Part shown: in pieces, positions 26,795-36,011 of the stretch | Layout: each line of letters begins with the position of its first letter | Numbering within the stretch: the first letter of the stretch is position 1 | Origin: Octadecabacter sp. | GTDB taxonomy: Bacteria; Pseudomonadota; Alphaproteobacteria; Rhodobacterales; Rhodobacteraceae | Assembly (NCBI GenBank): GCA_028825445.1 | Contig: JAPKAD010000017.1 | Coordinates: forward strand, 1-44,735 | Length of the DNA stretch: 44,735 nt | Direction of reading: 5' to 3' | Notes under the pieces: model-generated | What the model saw: the letters and a program-made list of their open reading frames with translations, nothing else | What the model was told of the DNA's origin: nothing | Database searches by the model: none | Translations under genes and position numbers: made by a program

Positions 26795-29173
26795 ATGTCT
26801 AACGACCTGAAGACCATCGAGCAACGCTTGTTGTGGCTGTCCCATTGGATGATACACAATGCAAATCACATTCGCCCAAAGGCTGATGGGATCAAGGTCG
26901 GCGGACATCAGGCGTCATCGGCGTCAATCGTGTCGATCATGACTGCGCTTTATTTTCAGATATTGCGCCCTGAAGATCGTGTGGCAGTCAAACCCCATGC
27001 GTCGCCAGTCTTTCATGCGATCCAGTATTTGATGGATAATCAAACCCGTGAAAAAATGGAAAACTTCCGTGGTTTTGGTGGCGTTCAGAGCTATCCATCG
27101 CGGACCAAAGACATTGACGATGTTGATTTCTCGACTGGATCAGTAGGGCTAGGCGTTGCAATCACGTCCTTTGCATCCATTGTCCAGGATTACATCCAAG
27201 CCAAATCTTGGGGCAAAGATCAACAACTTGGACGAATGATTGCATTGGTTGGCGATGCGGAATTGGATGAGGGTAATATCTACGAAGCCTTGCAGGAAGG
27301 CTGGAAGAACGACCTACGCAATTGTTGGTGGATAATTGATTATAACCGGCAGTCCCTTGATGGCGTGGTGCGCGAAGGATTGTTTAAGCGGGTAGAACAG
27401 ATTTTCGATGCCTTTGGTTGGGATGTTGTCCGAGTCAAATATGGCGTTCTTCAGCGCGCAGCATTTGATGAACGTGGCGGCGATAAGCTGCGCAAATGGA
27501 TCGATGACTGTCCAAACCAGCTCTACTCTGCACTAACCTTTATGGGTGGTGCGGTCTGGCGGCAGCGATTGATGGATGCTCTCGGTGATCAAGGGGACGT
27601 GACGGTGCTAATTGAAAAGCGCAGCGATGAAGAAATTGCAGCATTGATGGAAAACCTTGGTGGCAATTGCGTGACCACGATGGCCGACACATTTGCCGCT
27701 ATTAACCATGATCGTCCAGTTTGTTTCCTCGCCTATACAATCAAAGGTTGGGGGACGCCGATTGCAGGCCATAAGGATAATCATGGCGGATTGATGAACA
27801 AAACGCAGATGGCTGCATGGCAGACGCATATGGGTGTTGCCGAGGGTGAGGAATGGGACAAGTTTGCCACCATTTCTGATCCAGATACATTTGAACATCA
27901 GCTCAGTCAGACTCCTTTCTTTGCCAAAGGCGCGCGCCGGCACAGAGACGATATCATCGATGTTCCGGCAATTAACCTGTCGTCTGACCGTGAAATTTCA
28001 ACCCAGATGGCGTTTGGTAGAATCCTTGATGATCTGTCCAAAGGTGAAAGCTTGTTGGCTCAGCGTATTGTGACAACATCCCCAGATGTGACCGGCACAA
28101 CCAATCTTGGGCAATGGGTTAATCGTCGCAAGCTGTTTGCGCGTGAACATCAGGCCGACACGTTTAAGGCCGAAAACATACCATCGACTGCAAAGTGGGA
28201 ATTTACTCCGGACGGACAGCACATTGAATTAGGCATCGCTGAGATGAACTTGTTCTTACTGCTCGCCGCTGCAGGGCTATCGCATTCAGTCTTTGGCAAG
28301 CGGCTGATCCCGATCGGTACAGTCTACGATCCGTTTGTGTCTCGTGGCCTCGATGCATTGAATTACGCCTGCTATCAGGATGCGCGATTTATGATTGTTG
28401 GCACGCCGTCTGGTGTTACATTAGCCCCCGAAGGAGGCGCGCATCAATCCATTAGCTCGCCGCTTATTGGCATTTCACAGGATGGGCTGGCCGCGTTTGA
28501 ACCGGCATTTGCGGATGAGTTGTCTGTCATCATGGAGTGGGCCTTTGGCTACATGCAAAAAGACGGTGAGGGAGATCCCAATGAGCGTACATGGCTGCGC
28601 GATGAAACGGGAGGGTCGGTTTATTTGCGATTAACCACAAACCCGATTGAACAGCCGGGCAAGCGTGTGGATGAAGATTTTCGCCAAGGCGCAATTGACG
28701 GAGCCTATTGGCTTCGCAAGCCGGGACCAAACTGTGAAATTGTGATCGCTTACCAAGGTGCGGTCGCCCAAGAGGCTATTAAAGCGGCTGGCGCCATTGC
28801 GCAGTGGCGTCGGGATGTTGGCGTTCTGGCAGTAACATCTGCGGACAGGCTGAACGCCGGCTGGACTGCGGCGCAACGGGCGCGATCTAATGGTGTCCGA
28901 GGCGCACAGTCGCATATCGAAAGGCTACTAAGTAGTTTGCCGCGCAACTGCATTCTCATAACGGTTATAGATGGTCATCCTGCAACTCTATCATGGTTGG
29001 GGTCAGTTCATGGGCATCAGACAGTCCCACACGGCGTAGAGCATTTTGGGCAAACTGGAACGATAGCTAATCTTTACCGTCATTTTCGCATTGACGCAGA
29101 CGCACTGATACAATCAGCAAGCAAGCTATCCAATGGCCGAGACATCTCGCACGTCGTAATTGAAGAATCGTAG
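26795..29173 (+). CDS. mdeB: Homodimeric-type 2-oxoacid dehydrogenase E1, probable 2-oxobutyrate dehydrogenase
   Basis: A 792-residue thiamine-diphosphate enzyme of the AceE (homodimeric pyruvate dehydrogenase E1) type, somewhat shorter than the 887-residue E. coli AceE. The TPP/Mg site is visible as GDAELDEGNIYEALQEG with WWIIDYNRQSLDG near residues 150-190. The E1 start GGHQASSASIVSIMTALYFQ and the later HIELGIAEMNLFLLLAAAGL are family landmarks. As in the P. putida mde operon it follows methionine gamma-lyase directly, so it probably decarboxylates the 2-oxobutyrate made there, feeding propionyl-CoA formation with E2 and E3 subunits encoded elsewhere. Pyruvate as substrate cannot be excluded from sequence. 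A decayed IS begins 40 bases after its stop. Confidence 0.85.
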   Translation: MSNDLKTIEQRLLWLSHWMIHNANHIRPKADGIKVGGHQASSASIVSIMTALYFQILRPEDRVAVKPHASPVFHAIQYLMDNQTREKMENFRGFGGVQSYPSRTKDIDDVDFSTGSVGLGVAITSFASIVQDYIQAKSWGKDQQLGRMIALVGDAELDEGNIYEALQEGWKNDLRNCWWIIDYNRQSLDGVVREGLFKRVEQIFDAFGWDVVRVKYGVLQRAAFDERGGDKLRKWIDDCPNQLYSALTFMGGAVWRQRLMDALGDQGDVTVLIEKRSDEEIAALMENLGGNCVTTMADTFAAINHDRPVCFLAYTIKGWGTPIAGHKDNHGGLMNKTQMAAWQTHMGVAEGEEWDKFATISDPDTFEHQLSQTPFFAKGARRHRDDIIDVPAINLSSDREISTQMAFGRILDDLSKGESLLAQRIVTTSPDVTGTTNLGQWVNRRKLFAREHQADTFKAENIPSTAKWEFTPDGQHIELGIAEMNLFLLLAAAGLSHSVFGKRLIPIGTVYDPFVSRGLDALNYACYQDARFMIVGTPSGVTLAPEGGAHQSISSPLIGISQDGLAAFEPAFADELSVIMEWAFGYMQKDGEGDPNERTWLRDETGGSVYLRLTTNPIEQPGKRVDEDFRQGAIDGAYWLRKPGPNCEIVIAYQGAVAQEAIKAAGAIAQWRRDVGVLAVTSADRLNAGWTAAQRARSNGVRGAQSHIERLLSSLPRNCILITVIDGHPATLSWLGSVHGHQTVPHGVEHFGQTGTIANLYRHFRIDADALIQSASKLSNGRDISHVVIEES

Positions 29174-29212
29174 GAGCAGACGATAGCCGCCCCGCAGAAT
29201 TTTAACATTTTT

Positions 29213-30338
29213 GGCTTGTTGCAGATCTTTGCTGCGCGGTGCACCAAGGTCAGGTTTGGGCCCCAAGGGCGTTGTTGCATGGATGCGGCCAGTTCTTTTA
29301 GGAATCCCATCTCCTGATCGATTGGACGCTGCATAAGCTCAAAGCCTCAGTGTGTCATAAATTCGAGAATAAGCGATATCGTATTGCAAACTGGTCACCC
29401 TACAATGAAAGCCCGCGTCAGCGTGGCAATGTGACGGCTGATTAGGCCCTGAGGTTGAGGCCGAATGGCGTTCGGAACGGCGCAAGACGCGAGGCGGCCA
29501 GCTAGTGTATTCTGACCTAGCGATCACGGTGTGTCTAATGCTTGGCATGGTTTATAAGAAACCTCTGCGCCAAACTGAAGGGTTTGAACGGGGCTTTGTA
29601 AGGCTAATGAGGCTGGATGTTTTTGTGCCTGAATTCTCTACATTTTCACGTCGTTGCGCACAGCTGATCCTGCTGATGAAATCGCGGGATGAGAAGGATG
29701 GCCCAATACACCTTTTAGTGGACAGCACCGGCCTGAAGATCTTTGGCGAAGGAGAGTGGTTGCAGAACAAGCATAAAACAAAAAGCCAAGCGTAAGTCTT
29801 AGCACAAGCTGAACTTGGGGTTTGAGCTTTCGACTGGCGATAACGTTTGTTCTGATCTTACCTAGGAGGACGTGAGTGATACAACTACCTTGCCTGATCT
29901 TCTCGAACAGATTGATGAATATGGTGCTTATGATGGTGACCCCATTAACACCCTACTCGAGTGGTACTTTGGTTTCTGTGTCAAGATCATCATCCCGCCT
30001 CCAAATAACGCTGTTCTAGGCCCGACCGCGGACCATGATCCACCCCTGCAGGACCAGCATATTGCCGCAATACGCACCGGAGGTCAGATGGCCTGGAATA
30101 TAAGTAGCAGATACAATCTGCGCTGTCGCGGCGAGACCCAAATGGGCCGTTGGAAGATGGTCAAAGGCCCCAAGTTGAAAGTATGGAGCTTTCTTACCCA
30201 CAAGACAAATGCAAGGATCGGTGCCCCCATTCTCAACAAAATGACCGAACTCTGACGCTCCGTGTTCTAGCCAGTCGCTTATCTTGAATCATTGGTAAGG
30301 GCGCGCTCAACCCAACGGATGATCTGTGCAACAAAGCC
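29213..30338 (+). mobile_element. Decayed IS5-family insertion sequence with both ends
   Basis: The element is bounded by GGCTTGTTGCAGATC (29213-29227) and, inverted, GATCTGTGCAACAAAGCC (30321-30338), imperfect terminal repeats. Between them the plus strand encodes a broken IS5-family transposase. An N-terminal piece (about 29357-29446: RIANWSPYNESPRQRGN, then a stop) is followed by 29505-29795 (YSDLAITVCLMLGM, KPLRQTEGFERGFVRLMRLDV, LLVDSTGLKIFGEGEWLQNK). After a frame change, 29872-30255 reads DTTTLPDLLEQIDEYGAYDGD, IIPPPNNAV, MAWNISSRYNLRCRGETQMGRWK and ILNKMTEL. At least two frame changes or stops and a shortened centre make it inactive. It lies between mdeB and a DUF1295-like gene. Confidence 0.85.
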
Positions 30339-30353
30339 CAGCTTACGGATGCC

Positions 30354-31031
30354 TTAGTAGATAAATGGAAGAAGCTTAGCAGTCTTGGCGGCATATTCAT
30401 CAAATTCTACACCATATCGCTTCGACAGGTATGCATCCAAGGCTGGCACGTGAAAGAACAAGAAGCCCGCTGTCACAAAGATCGGGATGCCCCAAGCGAA
30501 CATGGATGCCGCCAACATTGCCCAACCGGCAAATAAAACGCTGTCACCAGAATAATTGATATGCGTGGCATATCCAAACAAACCTTCGTTGAAGCAGTGC
30601 CCTTTTGACGAGAGTTTCTTTTTCCATTGCCAGCGTTGGAGCTCGGATCCCGTGTTCAGATATGACCCCAGTAAAACAAACGCGAAGGCGATCCCATCCA
30701 AACTGCCAAGCTGCGTCGGGGCATTCGCAAGGATACCCCCACCCAACAACACAAAGCCAATTTCGAAAACGGCTATAAAAACTGAAAGGCCGAACACTTC
30801 AGAATATGCGACGTGCCGTTTGAGCAGGACAAACAACGTCACGCAGTGTCGCGCCCAATACAGGATTGCACAAAATGCGAGAAGGCGGGCGCGCATCGGA
30901 TTAGGCCAATCAATCGATCCAAAAGCCAGCCAAATGCAGGTTGCAACAATGCAGGCATGAATCAAAGCGAAGGTTAGTTTCTGCGAAAAGGATCTATTAT
31001 GATCGCGGTTGACACCACCGGAATCGGCCAT
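30354..31031 (-). CDS. DUF1295/isoprenylcysteine-methyltransferase-like membrane protein
   Basis: A 225-residue membrane protein with five to six hydrophobic segments. The C-terminal part (LNTGSELQRWQWKK, GLFGYATHINYSGDSVLFAGW, then RYGVEFDEYAAKTAKLLPFIY) has the layout of the DUF1295/ICMT-like family, integral membrane enzymes related to steroid 5-alpha reductases and isoprenylcysteine carboxyl methyltransferases. The expected S-adenosylmethionine or NADPH use and the substrate are not known here. AAGGAG lies before its ATG, 10 bases after the DUF2269-like gene, so the two form a small operon opposite a TetR regulator. The stop is 16 bases from the decayed IS, but the protein looks complete. 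Confidence 0.75.
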   Translation of the reverse strand: MADSGGVNRDHNRSFSQKLTFALIHACIVATCIWLAFGSIDWPNPMRARLLAFCAILYWARHCVTLFVLLKRHVAYSEVFGLSVFIAVFEIGFVLLGGGILANAPTQLGSLDGIAFAFVLLGSYLNTGSELQRWQWKKKLSSKGHCFNEGLFGYATHINYSGDSVLFAGWAMLAASMFAWGIPIFVTAGFLFFHVPALDAYLSKRYGVEFDEYAAKTAKLLPFIY

Positions 31032-31041
31032 CGGGCACTCC

Positions 31042-31512
31042 TTAAAACGGTTTGAATATCATGAGGGAAAAAGCTGCTAATGACACTAATAATGCGCCAA
31101 AGCCGATAGGCGCTGCTTTCAAGAATGTTCGGTTATATTCAATGGGCAGAATGCTGTCCTGAAAGGTCGCTGATCGATTTGCAATGCTGTGTAATCGGCG
31201 CTCCAATCGCAGTCCAAGCAGGTATGTGGCAATCAACAAAGTGCTCAAAGCAACCGATATGAAGAGCCAGCTTTCTGTCAGTTCGTAGCCGGTTAAGGTC
31301 ATCAACCAATAGCCGGACAGAGGTATGATCAGCAGTGATGGACCCATTATCAACCGGTTGGTCAATAGCACCGCGTTCAACAAAGTGGATGCTTCTAGAG
31401 GCGTTGAGACCTTTGCCTGACCATGGATTAAACCATTGATAATGTTTGCATTAACCATCAAGATCACAGCGAAAAAGTGCAGGAAATTTGCAGCTAAGTA
31501 TGGATCAGGCAT
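31042..31512 (-). CDS. Small four-helix membrane protein, DUF2269-like
   Basis: A 156-residue protein with four hydrophobic segments (FLHFFAVILMVNANIINGL, LIMGPSLLIIPLSGYWLM, LFISVALSTLLIATYLLGL, and APIGFGALLVSLAAFSLMIF). Size and pattern resemble the DUF2269 integral membrane family; no catalytic motif is visible. It heads a two-gene minus-strand unit with the DUF1295-like gene and diverges from the TetR gene at 31601, which suggests TetR control. Function unknown. Confidence 0.7.
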   Translation of the reverse strand: MPDPYLAANFLHFFAVILMVNANIINGLIHGQAKVSTPLEASTLLNAVLLTNRLIMGPSLLIIPLSGYWLMTLTGYELTESWLFISVALSTLLIATYLLGLRLERRLHSIANRSATFQDSILPIEYNRTFLKAAPIGFGALLVSLAAFSLMIFKPF

Positions 31513-31547
31513 TTTTATCGACCTTTTGGACTATTTAATAATGACTA

Positions 31548-31559
31548 GACGATACCGTC
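31548..31559. promoter_or_regulatory. Possible TetR operator
   Basis: GACG-ATAC-CGTC is a short palindrome in the 88-bp gap between the divergent DUF2269-like and TetR genes. Location fits a TetR site, but the arms are only 4 bp, so this is a weak call. Confidence 0.3.
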
Positions 31560-31600
31560 ACAGTCTGTCAATTGTTTTCGACCGATTGGACGAGGACCCA

Positions 31601-32092
31601 ATGCCAAAGATTATTGATCGAGACAAATATAAGAAGGATCTAGCTGAACGTGCGGCAGGATTTTTTTCGAAACACGGTTACGCAGGAGTTGGCATGCGCG
31701 GCATTGCCGAACACCTCGGCGTGTCAAAGAGTGCTTTGTATCACTACTTTCCAACCAAAGAGTCGCTGTTCTTGGCGTCTACTGAATCCATCATGAGTCG
31801 CGTTGGGGAGGCCCCTTTAGATGTTGCAACGACGGAGTCGGCGCAGTTGCTGGCCTTAGTGGATTCTATGCGAGGTGATTTTGGGCCAGAGATGGCTTTA
31901 GTGTTTGACTACCTCCGAGGCAAAAGCCCTACTGAAATTGCAGCCGATGAGACGATGCAAATGTCACGTTCTACGTATTTGAAAGCTGTCGAACGTATTG
32001 TTGGCCCAGAACGTGCGGTTGAAACACTGTCAGTTGTTATAGGCAGGCTTATGCTGGACTACTTGTCTGGTGGGGAGTTGGGCCGTCTTTAG
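31601..32092 (+). CDS. TetR/AcrR-family transcriptional regulator
   Basis: A 163-residue regulator with an N-terminal TetR HTH (about residues 10-55: AERAAGFFSKHGYAGVGMRG, AEHLGVSKSALYHYFPTKESLF) and a shorter than usual C-terminal ligand domain. The start at 31601 (MPKIIDRDKYKKDL) is chosen because the longer open frame from 31436 would run back across the divergent gene. It probably represses the two membrane-protein genes on the other strand. The short C-terminus (family usually 190-220 residues) and the IS6 remnant starting 10 bases after the stop suggest that the end may have been altered by the insertion. Confidence 0.8.
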   Translation: MPKIIDRDKYKKDLAERAAGFFSKHGYAGVGMRGIAEHLGVSKSALYHYFPTKESLFLASTESIMSRVGEAPLDVATTESAQLLALVDSMRGDFGPEMALVFDYLRGKSPTEIAADETMQMSRSTYLKAVERIVGPERAVETLSVVIGRLMLDYLSGGELGRL

Positions 32093-32102
32093 GAACTGGT
32101 GG

Positions 32103-32880
32103 GGTGTTGTCAAACTAATGTAAGTTCGTCTCAGTTGGCCGCCAAACGTCGAAATCTATGCTGAACAAAGCTGGCGCCGCTTGGAAAGAGCGGCGTCACG
32201 GTTGAGCTTGAAGTTGTCATGTGAATAAAGGTGACGCTCCTGATTAAAATGGCTGTGAACCGAGGCGTGGACGCAGATAAAACTCTGCAGGCTTTGAATG
32301 CGTTTAAAGCGCAACATGGCCCGTTCCCACCTTTTAAATGGCTGATGTGAATTCTCAGCGCGGTTGTTGAGCCAGCGGCCAGTTTCCTGCCGATCGGCGG
32401 TGCCAGTGACCTTCATCGCAGCGCCTTGGGAAAGCAGCTTGTCGGTGACAAGCACCTCAGCTTTGCCGTGGCGTTTCATAGGTCTTCTGAGTAACTTAAA
32501 CGCTGCTTTACCGTTAAGGCGCATCGTCACCTAGCTTTCGAGCACCTCGCACTCATGATCCACAGCCCGCCAAAGATAGTGCGTCTCACAGTTAATCTTT
32601 ACGAAAACCTCATTGAGATGCCACAGCCAGTTTGAGTAGGCGTGCATTTGTTTAACGCGCGTCTGGCGTATCTCAGCCGCAAACAGCAAGCCAAATCTAT
32701 TCCACCAGAAACGGACTGTTTCGTGGCTTATGTCAGTACCGCACTCATGCAGTAGGTCCTCCACATGTCGAAGTGAAAGTGGAAAACGGACATACATCAT
32801 CATGGTCAAGCGGATAATTACGAGAGACCTCTTAAAATAGTACAAAGAGCTGCGTCTGATAACCCGTCTATGCCAAGTCG
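32103..32880 (-). mobile_element. Decayed IS6-family insertion sequence (copy 1)
   Basis: The minus strand from about 32880 to 32156 encodes a nearly full IS6-family transposase: VRFPLSLRHVEDLLHECGTD, ISHETVRFWWNRFGLLFAAEI, NEVFVKINCETHYLWRAVDHE, RWLNNRAENSHQPFKRWERA and HASVHSHFNQERHLYSHDNF. A TAG at 32531-32533 breaks the frame where relatives read LESYVT, and the first catalytic Asp (usual WHLDEVF) is Asn (WHLNEVF), so it is dead. The end GGTGTTGTCAAAC begins at 32103; I could not find the other terminal repeat near 32880. A truncated relative in the same orientation lies at 43988-44150, on the far side of the phn operon. The stretch 32881-33226 holds no gene I can support. Confidence 0.85.
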
Positions 32881-33226
32881 TGGCTCTGCCAGCCTCAAGT
32901 CAGTTTCTTCTGACAGTGCCCTCGCGCTGCTTCATCGCTCAGTTATAATTCGACCAGTTCCTGGTCTTGTATACGGTAGTTATACAGCTGCTCATTATCC
33001 AAACTTATCACTCTGGATTTACAGCATAAATTCCTCCTTCCTATTTGTGCATTAAAGCCGTCTGTGGCCGTACCACAAATTAAGAATTCTCAACTTGGTT
33101 GAGTCAGCCTATCTCAAGTTATTGGGGTATGTCCGATCCAGTTCAGGCTGTTGGAACTGATGTGAAAATACTTAACTTATAAAGTCTTATTTGAAATGCT
33201 ATTTTTAGGCGTAGGTTCTTCTCACA

Positions 33227-33243
33227 TGTCATAAATCTTTGAT
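33227..33243 (+). promoter_or_regulatory. Possible Pho box upstream of the phn operon
   Basis: TGTCATAAATCTTTGAT resembles the PhoB consensus of alphaproteobacteria (two TGTCAT-like 7-mers spaced 11 bp apart). The first half (TGTCAT, 33227-33232) is exact; the second (TTTGAT) is weaker. It lies about 50 bases before phnF, and phosphate-starvation control of phn operons is well known. Moderate confidence. Confidence 0.45.
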
Positions 33244-33261
33244 CTTTTTATTCTAAGTGTG

Positions 33262-33277
33262 ATTCATCCGAATGAAT
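33262..33277. promoter_or_regulatory. Palindromic PhnF operator candidate, site 1
   Basis: ATTCATCCGAATGAAT has 6-bp arms around CCGA, 11 bases before the chosen phnF start. Its reverse complement recurs with 15 of 16 matches at 39663-39678, just before phnC. Two copies, each abutting the first gene of a phn transcription unit, point to autoregulation by the GntR-type repressor PhnF (inference). Confidence 0.65.
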
Positions 33278-33288
33278 TAAGAAGACAG

Positions 33289-34008
33289 ATGAAAAATACT
33301 AGTTGGAAATTGATCCGTGACGCCATCGAAAAAGATATTTCGGAAGGGCAGTTGCTTCCAGGGGAGAAAGTCCCGACTGAACCAGAGCTTGTTGAGCGCT
33401 ACGGGGCAGGTCGCCACTCAGTTCGTCGCGCAATCTCCGATCTGGCCAAGCAGGGCATGCTAAGCGTGGAGCAGGGGCGTGGTACATTTGTGGGTGAGCA
33501 ACTTTTACTGCAATATAGTTTAGGAAGGCGCACGCGACTGCGCAGAAATCTTGGTGATCAAGTATTCGATATTTCAGGATATTTGTTGGCTGTGGATATC
33601 ATTGAAGCGCCTGAAAGGGTTCGAAAAGCTTTAAACTTGGCTGCTGGCGCAGCAGTAAGTTCTGGTAAGCGGATAACATATGCAGATCAAATTCCAATCG
33701 CTTTTGGGTCGGCCTTCCATGACGTCAATCGCTTTCCCTGTTTCGCAGATCGTCGAGCTGTTTTCGGTTCTGTGACTGAAACCTACAAATCTTACGGGAT
33801 TGAGGATTACTTACGTTCAGAAACAACTCTCCATTCTCGGCAAGCGAAAAAAGCTGAGGCCAAAACTCTGCGCCAACACCCAGATTTGCCTGTAACTATC
33901 ATCAGTGCGGTTGATGTCTTGCCTGATGGGACACCAATTTCTTTTTCTGAGGTAATTTGGTCGGCTGCCAGAGTTAAATTCACGATTTCTGGAAATGACA
34001 ATGAATAG
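33289..34008 (+). CDS. phnF: GntR-family (HutC subfamily) repressor of phosphonate metabolism
   Basis: A 239-residue GntR regulator. The winged HTH is at about residues 5-70 (EKDISEGQLLPGEKVPTEPE, ERYGAGRHSVRRAISDLAKQ, VEQGRGTF). A UTRA effector domain follows, from about residue 85, with DVLPDGTPISFSEVIWSAAR at the end. The ATG at 33289 is preferred to a GTG at 33259 because the protein then starts in the family-typical place and a 16-bp palindrome is left free upstream. It is first in the phn operon and its 3' end overlaps phnG. Likely represses phn genes in the absence of a phosphonate or phosphate-ester signal. Confidence 0.88.
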   Translation: MKNTSWKLIRDAIEKDISEGQLLPGEKVPTEPELVERYGAGRHSVRRAISDLAKQGMLSVEQGRGTFVGEQLLLQYSLGRRTRLRRNLGDQVFDISGYLLAVDIIEAPERVRKALNLAAGAAVSSGKRITYADQIPIAFGSAFHDVNRFPCFADRRAVFGSVTETYKSYGIEDYLRSETTLHSRQAKKAEAKTLRQHPDLPVTIISAVDVLPDGTPISFSEVIWSAARVKFTISGNDNE

Positions 34009-34417
34009 TCATGGCCAACTTCTGACTGTATTGTCACGTTCCGATCCTGATAGGATCAAAGCGTTTGCGGTGTTTTTAATCGAGCAGATTGGCGAAATTA
34101 AAGTGATCGAAAGTCGTACTGGTTTAGTTATGTTACCTATGCTGGACACAGCTGGTGGCACCGCGTTTCATCTTGGCGAAGTCTTAATGAGCGAAGCGCA
34201 CATTCGGAACGGTGAACTGGAGGGATATGGGTTGCGTTGCGGACGCGATTTGGAAGCATCAATGGCGATGGCTCTGGTTGATTTAGCAATCAGGCGTGAC
34301 ATCGAAAAACCTGCATGCATAGCGTTCTGCGCCAAGGAGGCGACAGCGCAAGCATCAGAAGATGACAGCACTTTGCGTCAAATAGAAGCCACCCGCATTA
34401 ATATGGAGACCTTCTGA
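33995..34417 (+). CDS. phnG: C-P lyase core complex subunit PhnG
   Basis: A 140-residue PhnG, of the usual size. Family features are DPDRIKAFAVFLIEQIGEIK, RTGLVML, GGTAFHLGEVLMSEAHIR and GLRCGRDLEASMAMALVDLA. PhnG joins PhnH, PhnI and PhnJ in the core complex; with PhnH, PhnI and PhnL it helps attach the phosphonate to ATP in place of adenine. The sequence departs from the common form GLVMVRGRAGGTGAPFNLGE at several places. The start overlaps the end of phnF by 14 bases (an ATG at 34001 is also possible) and its stop overlaps the phnH start. Confidence 0.88.
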   Translation: MTMNSHGQLLTVLSRSDPDRIKAFAVFLIEQIGEIKVIESRTGLVMLPMLDTAGGTAFHLGEVLMSEAHIRNGELEGYGLRCGRDLEASMAMALVDLAIRRDIEKPACIAFCAKEATAQASEDDSTLRQIEATRINMETF

Positions 34418-34953
34418 TGCTGAATACACCTGTCCAAGGTGTTGATGAGGCCGCAGCAAACAAAACGTTTGAGGCTTTGCTATGGGCGCTGAGTCGTCCG
34501 GGCTTGGCAAGTAATCTGTCTGCAGCAAGTGACGAAGCGATTATTGACGCCTTGATCGATCGCGAGTGTCGAGTTTACTCCGCTGACCCACAGCTAATGT
34601 CTAATATTTTATGCAGTGGGGCAACTGTGTCTGAAGTTAAGGATGCTGACCATGTCTTTCTAGGGGCTTTGAGAGACCTTGCATCTCTTGATGACATTTC
34701 CAAAGGGTCTGCACTTTATCCCAATGAAGGGGCTACGGTGGTCCTGCGGGTCGCACTAAATAAGGGACGTAAAATCCGGCTCAGTGGCCCTGGTGTAAAA
34801 ACAGTCTTAGATATTCAGATTGCTGGTCTACCAGATGGTTTTTGGCAAAACCGTGCAGAAATGTTCTGCTATCCTGCTGGATTTGATTTGTTCCTGCGCG
34901 ACGGTCGTCAGGTCATTGGAATTCCACGTTCAACCATAGTCGAGGTGCTCTGA
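34417..34953 (+). CDS. phnH: C-P lyase core complex subunit PhnH
   Basis: A 178-residue PhnH. Typical landmarks are FEALLWALSRPG near the N-terminus, SALYPNEGATVVLRV, IRLSGPGVKT, GLPDGFWQNRAEMFCYPAGF and DLFLRDGRQVIGIPRSTIVE. PhnH is a structural core-complex subunit related to PLP-fold proteins but without the cofactor. It overlaps phnG and phnI by one base each, indicating translational coupling through the operon. Confidence 0.9.
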   Translation: MLNTPVQGVDEAAANKTFEALLWALSRPGLASNLSAASDEAIIDALIDRECRVYSADPQLMSNILCSGATVSEVKDADHVFLGALRDLASLDDISKGSALYPNEGATVVLRVALNKGRKIRLSGPGVKTVLDIQIAGLPDGFWQNRAEMFCYPAGFDLFLRDGRQVIGIPRSTIVEVL

Positions 34954-36011
34954 TGGCTTATGTCGCGACACGTGGAGGGGAACGGGCTATCAAACAATCT
35001 GAACGATTGTTCCGCGCTGCTATGGGAAAAATTGACGCTGCACGTGTCACGGAAGTAAAGCAGGCCTTACCCTATCTGGTTGACCGAGTGATGGGCGAAG
35101 CCTCTCTTTATGACTTAGATCTTGCCGCTTTAGCGCTGGCTCAGACGGGGGGTGAGCTTTACGAAGCGGTTCTGTTGTTGCGCGCATGGCGCACGACACA
35201 GCCGCGTTTGTGTGTGGCAGAGCCTGTTCAGCAGCAGGACTTGTTCACCCATCGCCGGATTTCTGCAGCATTCAAAGATATACCGGGGGGGCAAGTTTTG
35301 GGGCCAACACCCGATTATGCACACCGTATTTTGGCGACAGACGTCTTGGAAGGCACTCCCTTTGTACCTGAACCGGTTGAACCAGGTGCAAAGCCATCAC
35401 CCGCTTACCAGCCGTCAGTTAGTGCATGGCAGGCCAAAAACGATCTTGTTGATCTACCCAAGCCTGAATCATTGCATGGTAATGACATCCCTGACTTAAC
35501 GCGAGAGCCATTATTATTTCCTTCAAAACGCGCTCATACCCTGCAAAGCCTTGCGCGTGCTGAAACAGGTGGAGTGTTGGCTTTGGGTTATGCGGCGATG
35601 CGTGGTTACGGCCAGGCACACCCCACTGTGAATGAACTACGATTGGCTGAGGCCGAGGTTGTGGTTAAACATCCCAATGGCACAGCTTTTTCGGCGGGTC
35701 GTGTGAAAATTTCACAGGCTGAAGTTGTCTCAAAGCAAGGTGAAAAGCTGGGGCTTGGGTTTGCTGCAACGATGGGCTGGAATGAGGTCAAGTGCATCTC
35801 AGCAGCAACACTTGATCTGAATTCTAAGGGTGCGCCAAAGGGTACGCCCACCGAAGAAGAGTTCTTCCTCTATCACACTGAAGGGGTCGAAAGTTCGGGC
35901 TTCTGCATCCACTTTAAACTGCCTCATTATGTGACGTTCCAGTCATCGCTGGACGCGATGCGCGACGCCAAAGCCAAGAGTGTTGATGTCGCAAAGGAAC
36001 CAGTAAAATGA
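34953..36011 (+). CDS. phnI: C-P lyase core complex subunit PhnI (nucleosidase)
   Basis: A 352-residue PhnI, the normal length. It opens with MAYVATRGGERAIKQSERLF as in most PhnI proteins and contains ALALAQTGGELYEAVLLLRAWR, RISAAFKDIPGGQVLGPTPD, LARAETGGVLALGYAAMRGY and THTTHPTVNELR-like AHPTVNELRLAE. PhnI displaces the purine base from ATP or GTP and so starts the attachment of the phosphonate to ribose. It overlaps phnJ by four bases (ATGA). No missing motif noticed. Confidence 0.92.
   Translation: MAYVATRGGERAIKQSERLFRAAMGKIDAARVTEVKQALPYLVDRVMGEASLYDLDLAALALAQTGGELYEAVLLLRAWRTTQPRLCVAEPVQQQDLFTHRRISAAFKDIPGGQVLGPTPDYAHRILATDVLEGTPFVPEPVEPGAKPSPAYQPSVSAWQAKNDLVDLPKPESLHGNDIPDLTREPLLFPSKRAHTLQSLARAETGGVLALGYAAMRGYGQAHPTVNELRLAEAEVVVKHPNGTAFSAGRVKISQAEVVSKQGEKLGLGFAATMGWNEVKCISAATLDLNSKGAPKGTPTEEEFFLYHTEGVESSGFCIHFKLPHYVTFQSSLDAMRDAKAKSVDVAKEPVK

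Noticed and set aside
31436-31600. Longer TetR start at 31436
   Set aside because: It overlaps the divergent DUF2269-like gene and adds 55 residues not seen in TetR proteins; ATG 31601 fits the family.
33259-33288. GTG 33259 as the phnF start
   Set aside because: It would place the operator palindrome inside the gene and adds residues before the normal GntR N-terminus.
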